DNA of 64,000 nucleotides. Origin: Pyropia yezoensis (Eukaryota > Rhodophyta > Bangiophyceae > Bangiales > Bangiaceae). Of the stretch, positions 55,588 to 64,000 are shown piece after piece. The notes below the pieces were generated by a model. That model worked only from the letters and a program-made list of their open reading frames with translations, did no database searches and had not been told where the DNA came from. The first letter of the stretch is position 1, and each line of letters opens with the position of its first letter. A program made the translations under genes and the position numbers. The stretch spans positions 9,104,375 to 9,168,374 of the forward strand of contig CM020619.1 of NCBI GenBank assembly GCA_009829735.1. The letters run 5' to 3'.

Positions 55588-58089
55588 TTAATACTCACTG
55601 TACCAGCCGCCCCCGCGGCTGCCACCGTCCGCACCGCGTGTACCACCACCGCCACCGCTGCGGTAGCCGCCGCCGCCGCTGCCACCACCACCACCACCAC
55701 TCCGGTACCCGCCGCCACCACCACCGCCGCTCCGGTACCCGCCGCCGCCACCGCCACCGCCGCCGCTGCTAGAGCGGTAGCCACCGCCGCCACCAGCACC
55801 GCCACCCGAGCGGTAGCCACCACCACCACCACCACCGCCACCGCTTCGGTAGCCACCGCCTCCACCGCCGCCGCCACCGCTGCGGTAGCCACCGCCGCCG
55901 CCACCACCGCCACCGCTGCGGTAGCCACCGCCGCCGCGGTAGCCCCCGCCGCCCCCACCACGGCCGCCGCGGCCGCCACCGCCACCGCCACGGCCAAACG
56001 AACGCTCCTCCCGCAGGGGTGGAAGGTCAACAGCCAGCTTCAGGCTCAGCTCCTCGCTGTTGTGCTTGACCGCCGCCTTCGCCAGTGCCTCGGCCGCGAC
56101 GGCGTCCGTGTCAACCACAGCCGACCGGCCGTCGGCACAGACGCGGATCATGCCCACCTCGAGGGTATCTTGGACGCCAATCTTGGCGGCCAGGCGAGAC
56201 ACAAACTTGACAACCACCGCGGGGCTAAGCTCAATCGTGCCCGACACCAGGAGGGCCCGCCGACCAACCTCACCCGAGAGCACAGAACGATACTCGAGCT
56301 TGGTGCGCCGGCCCGCCAGGGCCATGCACGCGGCAAACGCGGCCATCGGGTGCTTGTATTGTGCCAGCACCTCCTGGGCCGTGGGCAGCAGGTGCGCCAC
56401 GACCGCGGCGTCCACATCCTTCATGGCTGCCGCAACGTGAAGGGCGGCCGCGTCGAGGGCCGCCTCGGGAGCGGGCGCGCTGGTGCGCTCAAACTTGAGC
56501 CCCAAGTCCCGCTCCAATCGCCGGAGCCCGCCCGACTCACGGTCCGAATGCAGCACCACAGACACGCCCGAGGCACCGGCACGGCCAGTCCGGCCAGCGC
56601 GATGCACGTAGGCCTCCGTGTCGCCAGGCAACCGGTACTGCACAACCACTTCGACGCCCGTGATGTCCAGGCCCCGGGCCGCTACGTCGGTGGCGACCAA
56701 CACAGCAAAGCGGCCACTGCGGAACTGAGCGAGCGTCACCTCGCGCTGCTTTTGAGACACATCCCCGTGAAGAACGGCAGCACCACAGCCCTCAAGGGCT
56801 CCAGAGGTGGCTAGCTCGTCGCACTCCCGCTTGGTCTCGGTAAAGACAATCGCGCGGCCGCCACCATGGCCACTGCCATAGACGGCGAGAACGTCGGCAA
56901 GCAGCGACGCGCGCGTAGAGTCGCGGTCGGGCACCCGCACCGCAACATGCCGCACATTGATAGCCGTCATGTCTCCCTTGCCGATCGAGTCGTAGGTGAC
57001 AACATCCCGCTTTTGATGCTGCGACGCGAGCTTCTTGACCCAGGTCGGCACCGTTGCAGAGAACAGCACCGTTTGCCGCTCCGCCTCGGAGCGAGTGAAG
57101 GCGCCAAACACGCGCTCCACGTCGTCGGCAAAGCCCATGGAGAGCATCTCGTCGGCTTCGTCCAGCACGGCAAATTCAACCGAAGACAGGTCCATGTCGC
57201 CCCGGTCCATCAGGTCCATGACGCGCCCGGGCGTGCCAACAACCACGTCCACACCGCGGCGCAGCGCCGACACTTGTGCGCCGTACGAGGCGCCGCCGTA
57301 AAAGCACTCGACGGAGATGCGCAGCGGCTTGCCGGTGATGGTCATCTCGCGAGCCACCTGGTTGGCTAGCTCCCGGGTTGGGGCCAGCACCAGGCAGCGG
57401 GTGCGGGTTCCCCTCCACCCCCCACCCCCACCAGACGCGTCGGCAGCCTTGGAAGCGGCGAGCCGCTCCAAGATGGGCAGCGCAAACGCAAGCGTCTTGC
57501 CAGTGCCAGTGCGAGAGCGGGCAATCATGTCGCGACCTTCGTACAGCAGGTCAAACGTGCCGGCTTGCACGTCCGTCATATGCGTGAGGCCACGGTTGGC
57601 CAAGTTGTCCACAACTGCGGGGGAGATACGGAACGAGGAGAAGGAGTTCGGCTTCTCTTCTACAGCCGGGGCGGCGGTCTGGGCCGGCTCAGCCACAGGC
57701 GGCGGGGCCTCGAGCTCGCCGGCGAGGCCGCCCGCAAACAAGGCGCCGTTCCCGCCCACCGCCGCGGCCGGCTCCTGGTCGTCCAGCGGCTCGTCCACAA
57801 ACTGCCCCTCCTCGAAACCATCATCCGTCAACAGGGCAGCGGCGCCAGGCGCGTCGCCCGGGGCCACCCCATTGCCCGACCGGCCGGGTAAGTCAACCCC
57901 GTCGCTCGCAAGGGAGGGCGCCGCGATAGTGGCGCAGACCACTGCACGGCTGTTGCGGGTGGCCGTCGCCGCCCGCGCACCCGCCGCAACGGGCGCGCCA
58001 CCAAACGAGCCATGCCGCAGCACCACGCTGCGACGTGGTGGCGCCAGTGCCACAGGCTGGAAGGGCACGAAGGCGGCACCACCCGTCAT
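55588..58089 (-). CDS. Plastid-type DEAD-box RNA helicase with GUCT domain (RH3-like)
   Basis: An 833-residue ATP-dependent RNA helicase. I use ATG 58089; the open frame further upstream has no ATG. The first 90 residues are rich in Ala, Arg, Ser and Pro, a likely chloroplast transit peptide. Core motifs: F and Q-motif region (FRISPAVVDNLANRGL), SRTGTGKT (about 192-199), PTRELANQV, TPGRVMDL, VLDEADEM (about 305-312), FSATVP, VFTETKRECDEL, VATDVAARGLD and YVHRAGRTGRAG. A GUCT-like domain follows (about 540-650, KLEYRSVLSGEVGRRALLVS). The C-terminal 110 residues are GGYRSGG repeats with an RGG start. Arabidopsis RH3 has the same order and acts in chloroplast group II intron splicing and ribosome assembly. 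The stop is TAA 55590-55588. Confidence 0.9.
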   Translation of the reverse strand: MTGGAAFVPFQPVALAPPRRSVVLRHGSFGGAPVAAGARAATATRNSRAVVCATIAAPSLASDGVDLPGRSGNGVAPGDAPGAAALLTDDGFEEGQFVDEPLDDQEPAAAVGGNGALFAGGLAGELEAPPPVAEPAQTAAPAVEEKPNSFSSFRISPAVVDNLANRGLTHMTDVQAGTFDLLYEGRDMIARSRTGTGKTLAFALPILERLAASKAADASGGGGGWRGTRTRCLVLAPTRELANQVAREMTITGKPLRISVECFYGGASYGAQVSALRRGVDVVVGTPGRVMDLMDRGDMDLSSVEFAVLDEADEMLSMGFADDVERVFGAFTRSEAERQTVLFSATVPTWVKKLASQHQKRDVVTYDSIGKGDMTAINVRHVAVRVPDRDSTRASLLADVLAVYGSGHGGGRAIVFTETKRECDELATSGALEGCGAAVLHGDVSQKQREVTLAQFRSGRFAVLVATDVAARGLDITGVEVVVQYRLPGDTEAYVHRAGRTGRAGASGVSVVLHSDRESGGLRRLERDLGLKFERTSAPAPEAALDAAALHVAAAMKDVDAAVVAHLLPTAQEVLAQYKHPMAAFAACMALAGRRTKLEYRSVLSGEVGRRALLVSGTIELSPAVVVKFVSRLAAKIGVQDTLEVGMIRVCADGRSAVVDTDAVAAEALAKAAVKHNSEELSLKLAVDLPPLREERSFGRGGGGGGRGGRGGGGGGYRGGGGYRSGGGGGGGGGYRSGGGGGGGGGYRSGGGGGGGGGYRSGGGAGGGGGYRSSSGGGGGGGGGYRSGGGGGGGYRSGGGGGGSGGGGYRSGGGGGTRGADGGSRGGGWYSEY
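55600..55990 (-). repeat. Glycine/YRSGG codon repeat in the helicase tail
   Basis: Around nine copies of a GGG-GGY-YRSG unit, imperfect at DNA level (GGTACCG/GGTAGCC alternation), encode the flexible RNA-binding tail. Length variation between strains would be expected. Confidence 0.7.
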
Positions 58090-59069
58090 AGTGGGCCAGG
58101 CGTCGGTCACCAGCGAAGAGGACCGGGCAAAGGGTGGGGGGGGTGGACGTCGGTAGAGAAGGCAAGTCACGGGTCGGGGAGCTCACACCCACAGGGAACT
58201 GGCGGCACACAGAGGCGACACCCGCGTCACGAAGTGGTGACGCAAGTGTGCAGTCGGGGGCAATATACGACGACGGCGACGGTGGGGACGAGAAGGGCAA
58301 GAACGTGCTGTACGTGGCGGTTGTTGAAACAAACCTGGCCGACCGGTGGGGGCGACCCTTAAAAGACAGCCAGCCTGAGACGACGCAGCCTGGATACCAC
58401 GCAGAGGGGGGGGCGAAAAGAACACGCCCACAGCGAGAGGCTGCAGCGGCGGCGGCGGCGGCGGCGGCTGCGGCTGAACCTCCCCCACGCGAGCCCTTTA
58501 GGCGCCCGTCGCCCTGGTTCAGCTCAGCCGCCAGCTCGCCGCGGCGCGCAATGTTACTTTTAGCGCAATTGTGGTCAGCCGTGGGGGGGGGAGGGTGCCC
58601 CAGGCAGGCCAGGAGAGCGGGGGAAATCCGAGGCCCGAGATACAATATCGAGCAGGGACGACGGCGGGGCCCGGGAGCCCCCAACCTCCCGGTGTTGTGG
58701 GGGGGCCCAGAGCGGCGACGGTCGGCGACGGCGGGACGCCGCCCTCCAACCGTTTCGACAGCGCTCAACGGCGGGCCACTCTTGGTGCGGGATGCGCAGC
58801 GGCGTCAGGGGGGTGGGTGGCTGAAAAAAAAGTGGACGGCGGAGCAGGCCTGTGTCGCGTGCACGACTTCTTGCAGTTGGCCAGTCACTGCACGCAGAGC
58901 CAAAAACTCGTGGCTGAGATCGCGGCTGGTCAGGGCGGCGGATGAGTGTGAGCCACCCACGTGGAATCGTGAATATTTCAATCCTGGCTTCGCCAGGCCC
59001 CACAGTATGCTCGAGAAGAAATATTCGAAACGTGGATATGACGAACGAGAGAAGTCTATGTCCTAAGGG
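58090..59069. other. No gene; helicase upstream region
   Basis: No motif-bearing frame was found; the open frames here are GC-driven. Confidence 0.5.
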
Positions 59070-59420
59070 CGTACCCACCAACGTGACCAACGGCGCATAT
59101 TTGCCCATTTCGTGCCACGTGTGCGCCACGTGGCGCTTGTGACTAAACGTGGCACAGTTTGAGGTCTCCACCAACGTCGCGCTGACTCAAACGGTCCAAA
59201 AACGTCGTGTGAACCGAATGTAGTTCGCTATATTTATATCAAGTCATGTGTGCCACGTGGGCGGTCGGATGGCTCTCCGATAGTCCATTGACTATCGGCG
59301 TGACCAACGGAGGCCCCGTTAGTCACGCCGATAGTCAATGGACTATCCATTTCAGCCCGATTCAAGCTCCACACGTGGCATATTGACACATATTCGCGTT
59401 TCGTTCGCAGAACAGTACTC
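59070..59420. promoter_or_regulatory. CACGTG-rich segment with nested palindrome
   Basis: CACGTG cores occur at about 59115, 59127 and 59256, with further ACGTGG copies nearby. A 69-base palindrome is centred at 59313: arms 59279-59310 and 59316-59347 pair with one mismatch around a 5-base centre. Each arm itself begins with a 22-base palindrome (CCGATAGTC-CATT-GACTATCGG). G-boxes bind bHLH/bZIP factors. The segment lies 1.0-1.3 kb upstream of the helicase start and about 1.3 kb upstream of the Harbinger-type gene, so it could serve either. Confidence 0.5.
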
Positions 59421-59969
59421 TCTGCACAAAGTCGCATGTTTGCTTCGACTAAGATAAATTGGAAGCAACCGTGTGGCAAGAAATATGCGCCCAAGGTGGC
59501 GTGTCTGGACACCCCGGATCCCGGCGCCTTCGGGCGAGGACGCGCTCGGAGGCACGCGTCGTTGCACTCGCAATGTACTGTCACATGGCGACTTCGCCAG
59601 GCACCTCCTTGAAGCGCCAGCGCTGTGCCAGCCACACGTGAGAATCTGGTTAACAACGGCACTCAGTGGTGCTCCCTTGCCTGACGACGCTGCAACGTTC
59701 TTTTGCCTCGGTAGCCTCATTGCTGGTCTCGTGTGGCACCCACAAGAACACCGAGGCACGCACTCCGTAGTTCCCGCCCGGTGGCGCCAGACCCCCCCCA
59801 TTCCCCAGTTCGTGCCACCCTTCAGGTTGACCTTCCCCACCAGCAAAGATTGTACGGCCCACAGGCGTTCCCCGCAAAATTCCAGGGTGCATGTACTCTC
59901 CTGCTATTGGCCGCGCGACCCCGCCACTCAACGGCCGCACCCGGCGGCCCTGCTGCGTTCTGGGGCACC

Positions 59970-60226
59970 CCCCCGTCCGACCGCCCCCCACCCCCCTCGC
60001 AGTGCCTCGCACGGAGGTTCCCTCCCCGCCTCACCCCCCACCTGGAGCCGTTCTGGGGCGTGTGCCCCTCCAGCAGCCCCCCGCCCGCCTCCCAGGGCCG
60101 CGCGCGCCGGTCCCCCCCCCGCCACACCCCCCACCTGGAGCCGTTCTGGGGCGTGTGCCCCTCGCGCAGCCCCCCGCCCCCTCCCAGGGCCGAGCACGGC
60201 GGTCCCCCCCCCGCCACACGCCCTGT
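59970..60226. repeat. C-rich tandem repeat, 93-bp period
   Basis: The block CACCTGGAGCCGTTCTGGGG, with CGTGTGCCCCTC following, recurs at 60041 and 60134 with C-rich linkers and a decayed third unit to the left. Confidence 0.65.
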
Positions 60227-60602
60227 GGGCCCGACCGGTCAGGCAACACGGCCTGCGCCACCGCGACCCACCACTCTGACGGGGACCCCTGGCCAGGGGT
60301 CGTCGCCGTGGTGGCGTCCAGCGCTGTCCTTCCCTCCTCTTCCGTCGCGCCACGCCTGTACGTGCACCGCCTCCCTCTGCCGCGCGTGGGCCGTGCGAGT
60401 GCGCTTTTATTCTTCCTGGTTGATGAGGCGGCTGTGCAGCAGTGTGTCCTTGCGCGCTGGGTACTGACACGTCTGTGCCTCTTTTTACGTCGTGCCCATC
60501 TTTTTTTCGATGTCTTTCCGGTCTGTGTTGCGTTTTGATTGTTTGTGTGTTGTTTGTGTGTTGACTGTATTTTTTCCTAGACCTCTTAGGCAGGGAGCGC
60601 CC

Positions 60603-62378
60603 ATGGACTCAGACGATGACGAGGACGCTATCGTCGCCCTCGCCACCCACCGACACATGACCACACTGCGCTTGCTACATCTGCGCGTCTTGAGGTCGCG
60701 CATTTATCGCAGGCACCGGGGCTCCATCCCCGGCCGGCGCGGCAACAAACGTCGCGACTTTTCTGATGCGGTGCGGCGCATACGCGAGCATTACTTTGGA
60801 TTGGACGGGCAGGAGCCCGTGTACGATGAGAAGGACTTCGAGCGGCGCTTCCGTGTGCCGCGTATTGTCTTCTCCCGTATCTACAACGCCATCAAGACTG
60901 AGCCCTGGTGGCAGCAGCGACCAAACGCCACCGGCCGGCCACAAGCCCACCCTCTGCAAAAGCTTATTGGCGCCTTTCGTGTTCTTGCATATGGGGAGTG
61001 CATGGACCGCGGCGACGAGTATGTCGCGTTGAGCAAGACGACGATCTCCTTGGCAACCAATCGGCTGGTGGCCTTTATTCTGCGCACATACCAGGACGAG
61101 TACTTGCGGGCGCCGACCTTGGAGGACCTGAGGCGCATCATGCGTCGCAACGCTGAGAGGGGCCTGCCAGGATGTATTGGCAGTCTGGACTGCTCCCACT
61201 GGGAGTGGAGCACATGCCCCACTGCACACGCCGGCATGTACCAGGACCGGCACGGGAAGCGCACGGTCGTGCTGGAGACCGTCTGTGATGAAGACATGTG
61301 GATCTGGCACATCTACGCCGGGGCACCTGGCAGCAATAATGACCTCAATGTGCTTGCGCACAGCCCGCTCATGACCAAGGTGACCCAGGGGCGTTGGCCC
61401 CCGTCTGGGCTGTCTTTTTCTGTGAATGGGACCCGCTTTCGCATGCCTTATTACCTCGTGGACGGGATATACCCGCGCTATGCTTTCCTCATGTCGCCGC
61501 ATGCAGAGCCCTCCACTGACAAAGAGCGTGCTTTTAACCGCCTGCAAGAGGCGTTACGGAAGGACGTTGAGCGTCTCTACGCCGTACTGACGCGCCGCTT
61601 TAATGTAGCTCTGTACCCTGCCCGTGCCCACTCTGTGTCTAACCTCATCTGTACCGCCAAGGCGATTGCCATTTTGCACAACATGGTTACTGAGCAGCGC
61701 CGTGATAGGTACGTGTCGCGCTCTCGCCCAGGGTATGGACAGGGAGGACCAGATGTAGGGGAAGGTGAGGGCACGGAGAGCGGCGATGGAGGAGATGGCG
61801 GCGGAAGCATTGATGGAGCAGACGGCGGTGGAAGCGGCTCTGGAGGTGGCCGACATGACGGAGCCGCCCCACAGTCTCAACGCGGTGGAGGACGTGCAGA
61901 CGGTGGCGATAGAGGCGCAGCTGTAATTGCAGGTGCGCCGGGTGGAGTTGGGGAAGAACCGGGTGGAGTGGAAGAGGGAGTGGGTGGCGTGGCAGGGGGA
62001 GCGGATGAAGTGGGAGGGGGTGGCGGCGGTGGGGGTGCATCTGGAGGTGGTGGGAGAGGGGGTGGCAGCGGTGGGGGTGGTGGGGGTGCACCTGGAGGTG
62101 GGGGGGGAATGGGTAGCAGCGGCGGGGGTGCCCCCGGAGGTGGAGGGGCAGCTGATGGAGGGGGAGGGGGCGGGGTCGGCGGTGCTGGGGCACTCGGGGT
62201 CGGAGCCGGACCGGGTCCAGCGCACACCCCGGCCGGCGATCCGGCGGAGGGGTTGTTGCTCCAGGTGCTCATGTCCTGGTCCAACGCAACGGACAGGGAC
62301 GTGCATGCGGCGCTGAAGGGCTGCCTCACCGAGCACGTCTGGCAGCACCGCGACCGCTTCCTCCATCCCTATCAGTAG
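60603..62378 (+). CDS. PIF/Harbinger-type DDE nuclease (HARBI1-like) with Gly-rich tail
   Basis: A 591-residue protein from ATG 60603. The upstream open frame is T-rich and ends in TTTTTTCCTAG, which may be a 3' splice site. The N-terminus is acidic (DSDDDED). The transposase core reads FRVPRIVFSRIY, LIGAFRVLAYGE, GCIGSLDCSHWEW (D196), VLETVCDEDMWIWH, GAPGSNNDLNVL (D247), YYLVDGIYPRYAF, RKDVERLYAVL (E323) and IAILHNMV. The D-D-E triad is complete and the frame is uninterrupted over 1.7 kb. A Gly-rich linker of about 170 residues leads to a conserved-looking C-terminus (LLLQVLMSW ... HVWQHRDRFLHPYQ). PIF/Harbinger elements normally pair it with a Myb-like second gene; none is seen within the window, and no terminal repeats were found. 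Confidence 0.85.
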   Translation: MDSDDDEDAIVALATHRHMTTLRLLHLRVLRSRIYRRHRGSIPGRRGNKRRDFSDAVRRIREHYFGLDGQEPVYDEKDFERRFRVPRIVFSRIYNAIKTEPWWQQRPNATGRPQAHPLQKLIGAFRVLAYGECMDRGDEYVALSKTTISLATNRLVAFILRTYQDEYLRAPTLEDLRRIMRRNAERGLPGCIGSLDCSHWEWSTCPTAHAGMYQDRHGKRTVVLETVCDEDMWIWHIYAGAPGSNNDLNVLAHSPLMTKVTQGRWPPSGLSFSVNGTRFRMPYYLVDGIYPRYAFLMSPHAEPSTDKERAFNRLQEALRKDVERLYAVLTRRFNVALYPARAHSVSNLICTAKAIAILHNMVTEQRRDRYVSRSRPGYGQGGPDVGEGEGTESGDGGDGGGSIDGADGGGSGSGGGRHDGAAPQSQRGGGRADGGDRGAAVIAGAPGGVGEEPGGVEEGVGGVAGGADEVGGGGGGGGASGGGGRGGGSGGGGGGAPGGGGGMGSSGGGAPGGGGAADGGGGGGVGGAGALGVGAGPGPAHTPAGDPAEGLLLQVLMSWSNATDRDVHAALKGCLTEHVWQHRDRFLHPYQ

Positions 62379-62559
62379 ATAAACCCCACGCCCTTGTTTT
62401 GTTTGCGTATTTCTCCTATTCACTTCCATCACTGCAGCGCAACAAAATTTGAGGACTCCTTGAGCCCACGTCGGTGCGGGGGGGGACGACGTGGTGTCGG
62501 TTTTCGCGGCCGCGCCTGTTGGCGAGGCGCGGCGGTGACGACAGCGCGGCTGTGGTGGC

Positions 62560-63570
62560 AGCCGCGGTTCTGGTTCGAACCACCGGAGAGGGGGACAAGG
62601 ACCTGGCGGTGGCGCTTTCGGCGGCGCTGGTTGGCGCCGCCGGGGGGAGGGGGACAGGTGCCTGGCCGCCGGGTTTGCCGCGGCGTTTGTCGGTGGGGCG
62701 CTACGTGGGGGGGGGACAACGACCTGGCCGCCGGGTTTGCCGCGGCGTTGGCGGTGCGGCGCTCGGGGGGGGGGGGGGACAACGACCTGGCGTCTGCGTT
62801 TGCGGTGGCATTTGTCGGTGCGGCGCTGGGGGGTGGGGGGGGGAGAAGGACGTGGCCGCCGCGATTGCGGTGGCGTTTGTCGGTGCGGCGCCGGCAAGGG
62901 AGGAAGACAAGGACCTGGACCCCGCTTTTTCCGTGGCGCTTGCCTGTGCGGCGCTGGGGGGCGGGGGACCAGGACCTGGCCGCCGCGATTGCGGTGAAGA
63001 TTGTCTGTGCGGCGCAGGGGGGGGGCAACAAGGACCTGGTCGCCGCTCTTGTGGTGGCGTGTTTCTGCGCTGTGCTTGGGGGGGGGGCAACGGCGTGGCC
63101 GCCGCTTTTTCCTTTGTGTTTTCCTGCCCCGTGCTGGGGAGGAGGGGACAAGGACCTGGCCGCCGCTTTTGCCTGGGCGGTTTTCTGCGCCGGGATGGGG
63201 GGGGGGGCAAAGGCGTGGCCGCCGCTTTTGCCGCGGCGATTTTTCTGCGCGGAGCTGGAGGGCGGGGGGACAAGGACCTGGCCGCCGGTTTTGCCGCGCC
63301 GTTTGTCTGCGTCGGGCTGGGGGGGGGGACAAGGACCTGGACGCCGCTTTTGCCGTGGCGGTTTTCTGCGCCGGGATGGGGGGGGGGGGCAAAGGCGTGC
63401 CCGCCGCTTTTTCCGCGGCGCTTTCCCGCGCCGTGCTGGGGGGGGGGGACAAGGACCTGGCCGCCGCGATTGCGGTGAAGATTGTCTGTGCGGCGCAGGG
63501 GGGGGGCAACAAGGACCTGGTCGCCGCTCTTGTGGTGGCGTTAGCCTGCGCGGCGCCGGGGAGGCTGTGA
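62560..63570 (+). repeat. G-rich minisatellite, unit about 60-66 bp
   Basis: About sixteen imperfect units carry ACAAGGACCTGGCCGCCGC, a TTTGCCGTGGCG-like middle and a run of 6-10 G. Two long blocks are almost identical (about 62965-63060 and 63455-63545), showing block duplication. Both strands stay open for hundreds of codons because unit lengths are often multiples of three. The plus reading gives KDLAAAFAVAVF-type units and the minus reading Pro-rich units, so neither is taken as a gene. Confidence 0.75.
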
Positions 63571-63863
63571 TGGGATGGAGGGGATGACAACGACAGGGAG
63601 AGTGGAGGACAACGACTTGGCGGTTTGGATGGGTGTTTGTGAGGGCCGATGGCTGCATCATCGGAGTGCACAGACACGTTGTTCCAGTGGGAAAAAAAAA
63701 ACCCGGCGATGAAGCTCGGGAAAAAAAAAAGCATGACGTACGCCTACCCTACACTACGACGCAGCTTAGGCAACCACTAAAACAACTACTACTACCACTA
63801 CATCTACTGCTACTACAGCACGTACGCAAACGAGGCCGCCAGCTCAGACCGCGCAATAGCGCG
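63571..63863. other. No gene; intergenic with A runs and CTA repeats
   Basis: Two poly-A runs near 63693 and 63722, and a CTACTAC-type simple repeat at about 63785-63815. Confidence 0.5.
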
Positions 63864-64000
63864 CTACGACTCCTCCTCGTCCACGTCCGCGACCCCATCC
63901 CCGTCCCCTTCCTCTTCGTCATCGTCGCCGTCGCCGTCGTCGCCCTCATCATCATCAGGGTGGCCACTCAGGACGATCGCAGCGCGCTCAACACTGTCCT
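63864..64000 (-). CDS. Acidic C-terminal end of an unidentified protein (partial)
   Basis: The minus strand entering from the right edge reads DSVERAAIVLSGHPDDDEG then an Asp/Glu/Gly tract and VADVDEEES before TAG 63866-63864. Only about 45 codons are visible. Acidic tails of this kind occur in histone chaperones, ribosome-assembly and chromatin proteins, but the visible part is not diagnostic. Confidence 0.45.
   Translation of the reverse strand, partial: DSVERAAIVLSGHPDDDEGDDGDGDDDEEEGDGDGVADVDEEES

Noticed and set aside
62560-63570. CRISPR-like array
   Set aside because: Units are contiguous imperfect minisatellite copies without unique spacers, in eukaryotic DNA.
61554-63734. 726-codon Pro-rich frame on the minus strand
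   Set aside because: It is the complement of the Harbinger gene, its Gly-rich tail and the G-rich minisatellite; no conserved motif.

Overview
The window looks like nuclear DNA of a GC-rich, intron-poor, plastid-bearing eukaryote. It carries a mitochondrial ATP synthase beta gene with one 5' intron, an NF-YA transcription factor, a fragment of an RNA polymerase III subunit, a plastid-type DEAD-box helicase, and chromodomain-bearing Ty3-type retrotransposons. Long Ala/Gly/Pro runs in single-exon genes fit a bangiophycean red alga (Porphyra/Pyropia type). That placement is inference from style and gene content; no organellar or rRNA sequence confirms it.

Layout. 0-0.5 kb: broken fragment of the second-largest RNA polymerase III subunit. 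1.4-13.3 kb: retroelement block, with a DIRS-like scrap, a decayed gag-PR-RT-RNaseH element joined head-to-tail to a second PR-RT-RNaseH-integrase-chromodomain element, then a long gene on the opposite strand with its own TATA box, a polypurine tract and an LTR. 13.3-18.4 kb: AT-richer island with a hAT transposase remnant. 18.4-20.6 kb: unknown membrane protein. 21-23.4 kb: decayed DNA including a dynein heavy chain-like AAA fragment. 24.2-26.2 kb: ATP synthase beta. 27.3-28.4 kb: NF-YA. 29.7-34.8 kb: inverted-repeat element, decayed coding scraps and tandem repeats. 34.8-39.4 kb: three more LTRs of the same family (one a solo LTR with a target-site duplication) and a deleted second copy of the chromodomain/antisense-gene element. 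39.4-41.7 kb: Fanzor-like (eukaryotic TnpB) nuclease relic. 43.0-43.8 kb: membrane RING-H2 ligase. 48.1-50.8 kb: 486-bp near-identical inverted repeats. 51.6-54.4 kb: three-part S4 / pseudouridine-synthase-like / PrmC methyltransferase fusion. 54.5-55.5 kb: two MITE-like inverted repeats. 55.6-58.1 kb: plastid DEAD-box helicase. 59-59.4 kb: G-box cluster and a nested palindrome. 60.6-62.4 kb: intact PIF/Harbinger-type DDE protein with a Gly-rich tail. 62.6-63.6 kb: G-rich minisatellite. 63.9-64 kb: acidic C-terminal end of a gene leaving the window.

Likely functional host genes are the unknown membrane protein, ATP synthase beta, NF-YA, the RING-H2 protein, the PrmC fusion, the DEAD helicase and probably the Harbinger-type gene. 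They show no shared pathway. Several serve organelles: ATP synthesis in mitochondria, release-factor methylation and plastid rRNA/intron work. The rest is a graveyard of LTR, DIRS-like, hAT, MITE and Fanzor elements. The two most unusual systems are the retrotransposon family with a conserved TATA-driven antisense gene, and the Fanzor-like relic whose single frame is broken only by four TAG codons.
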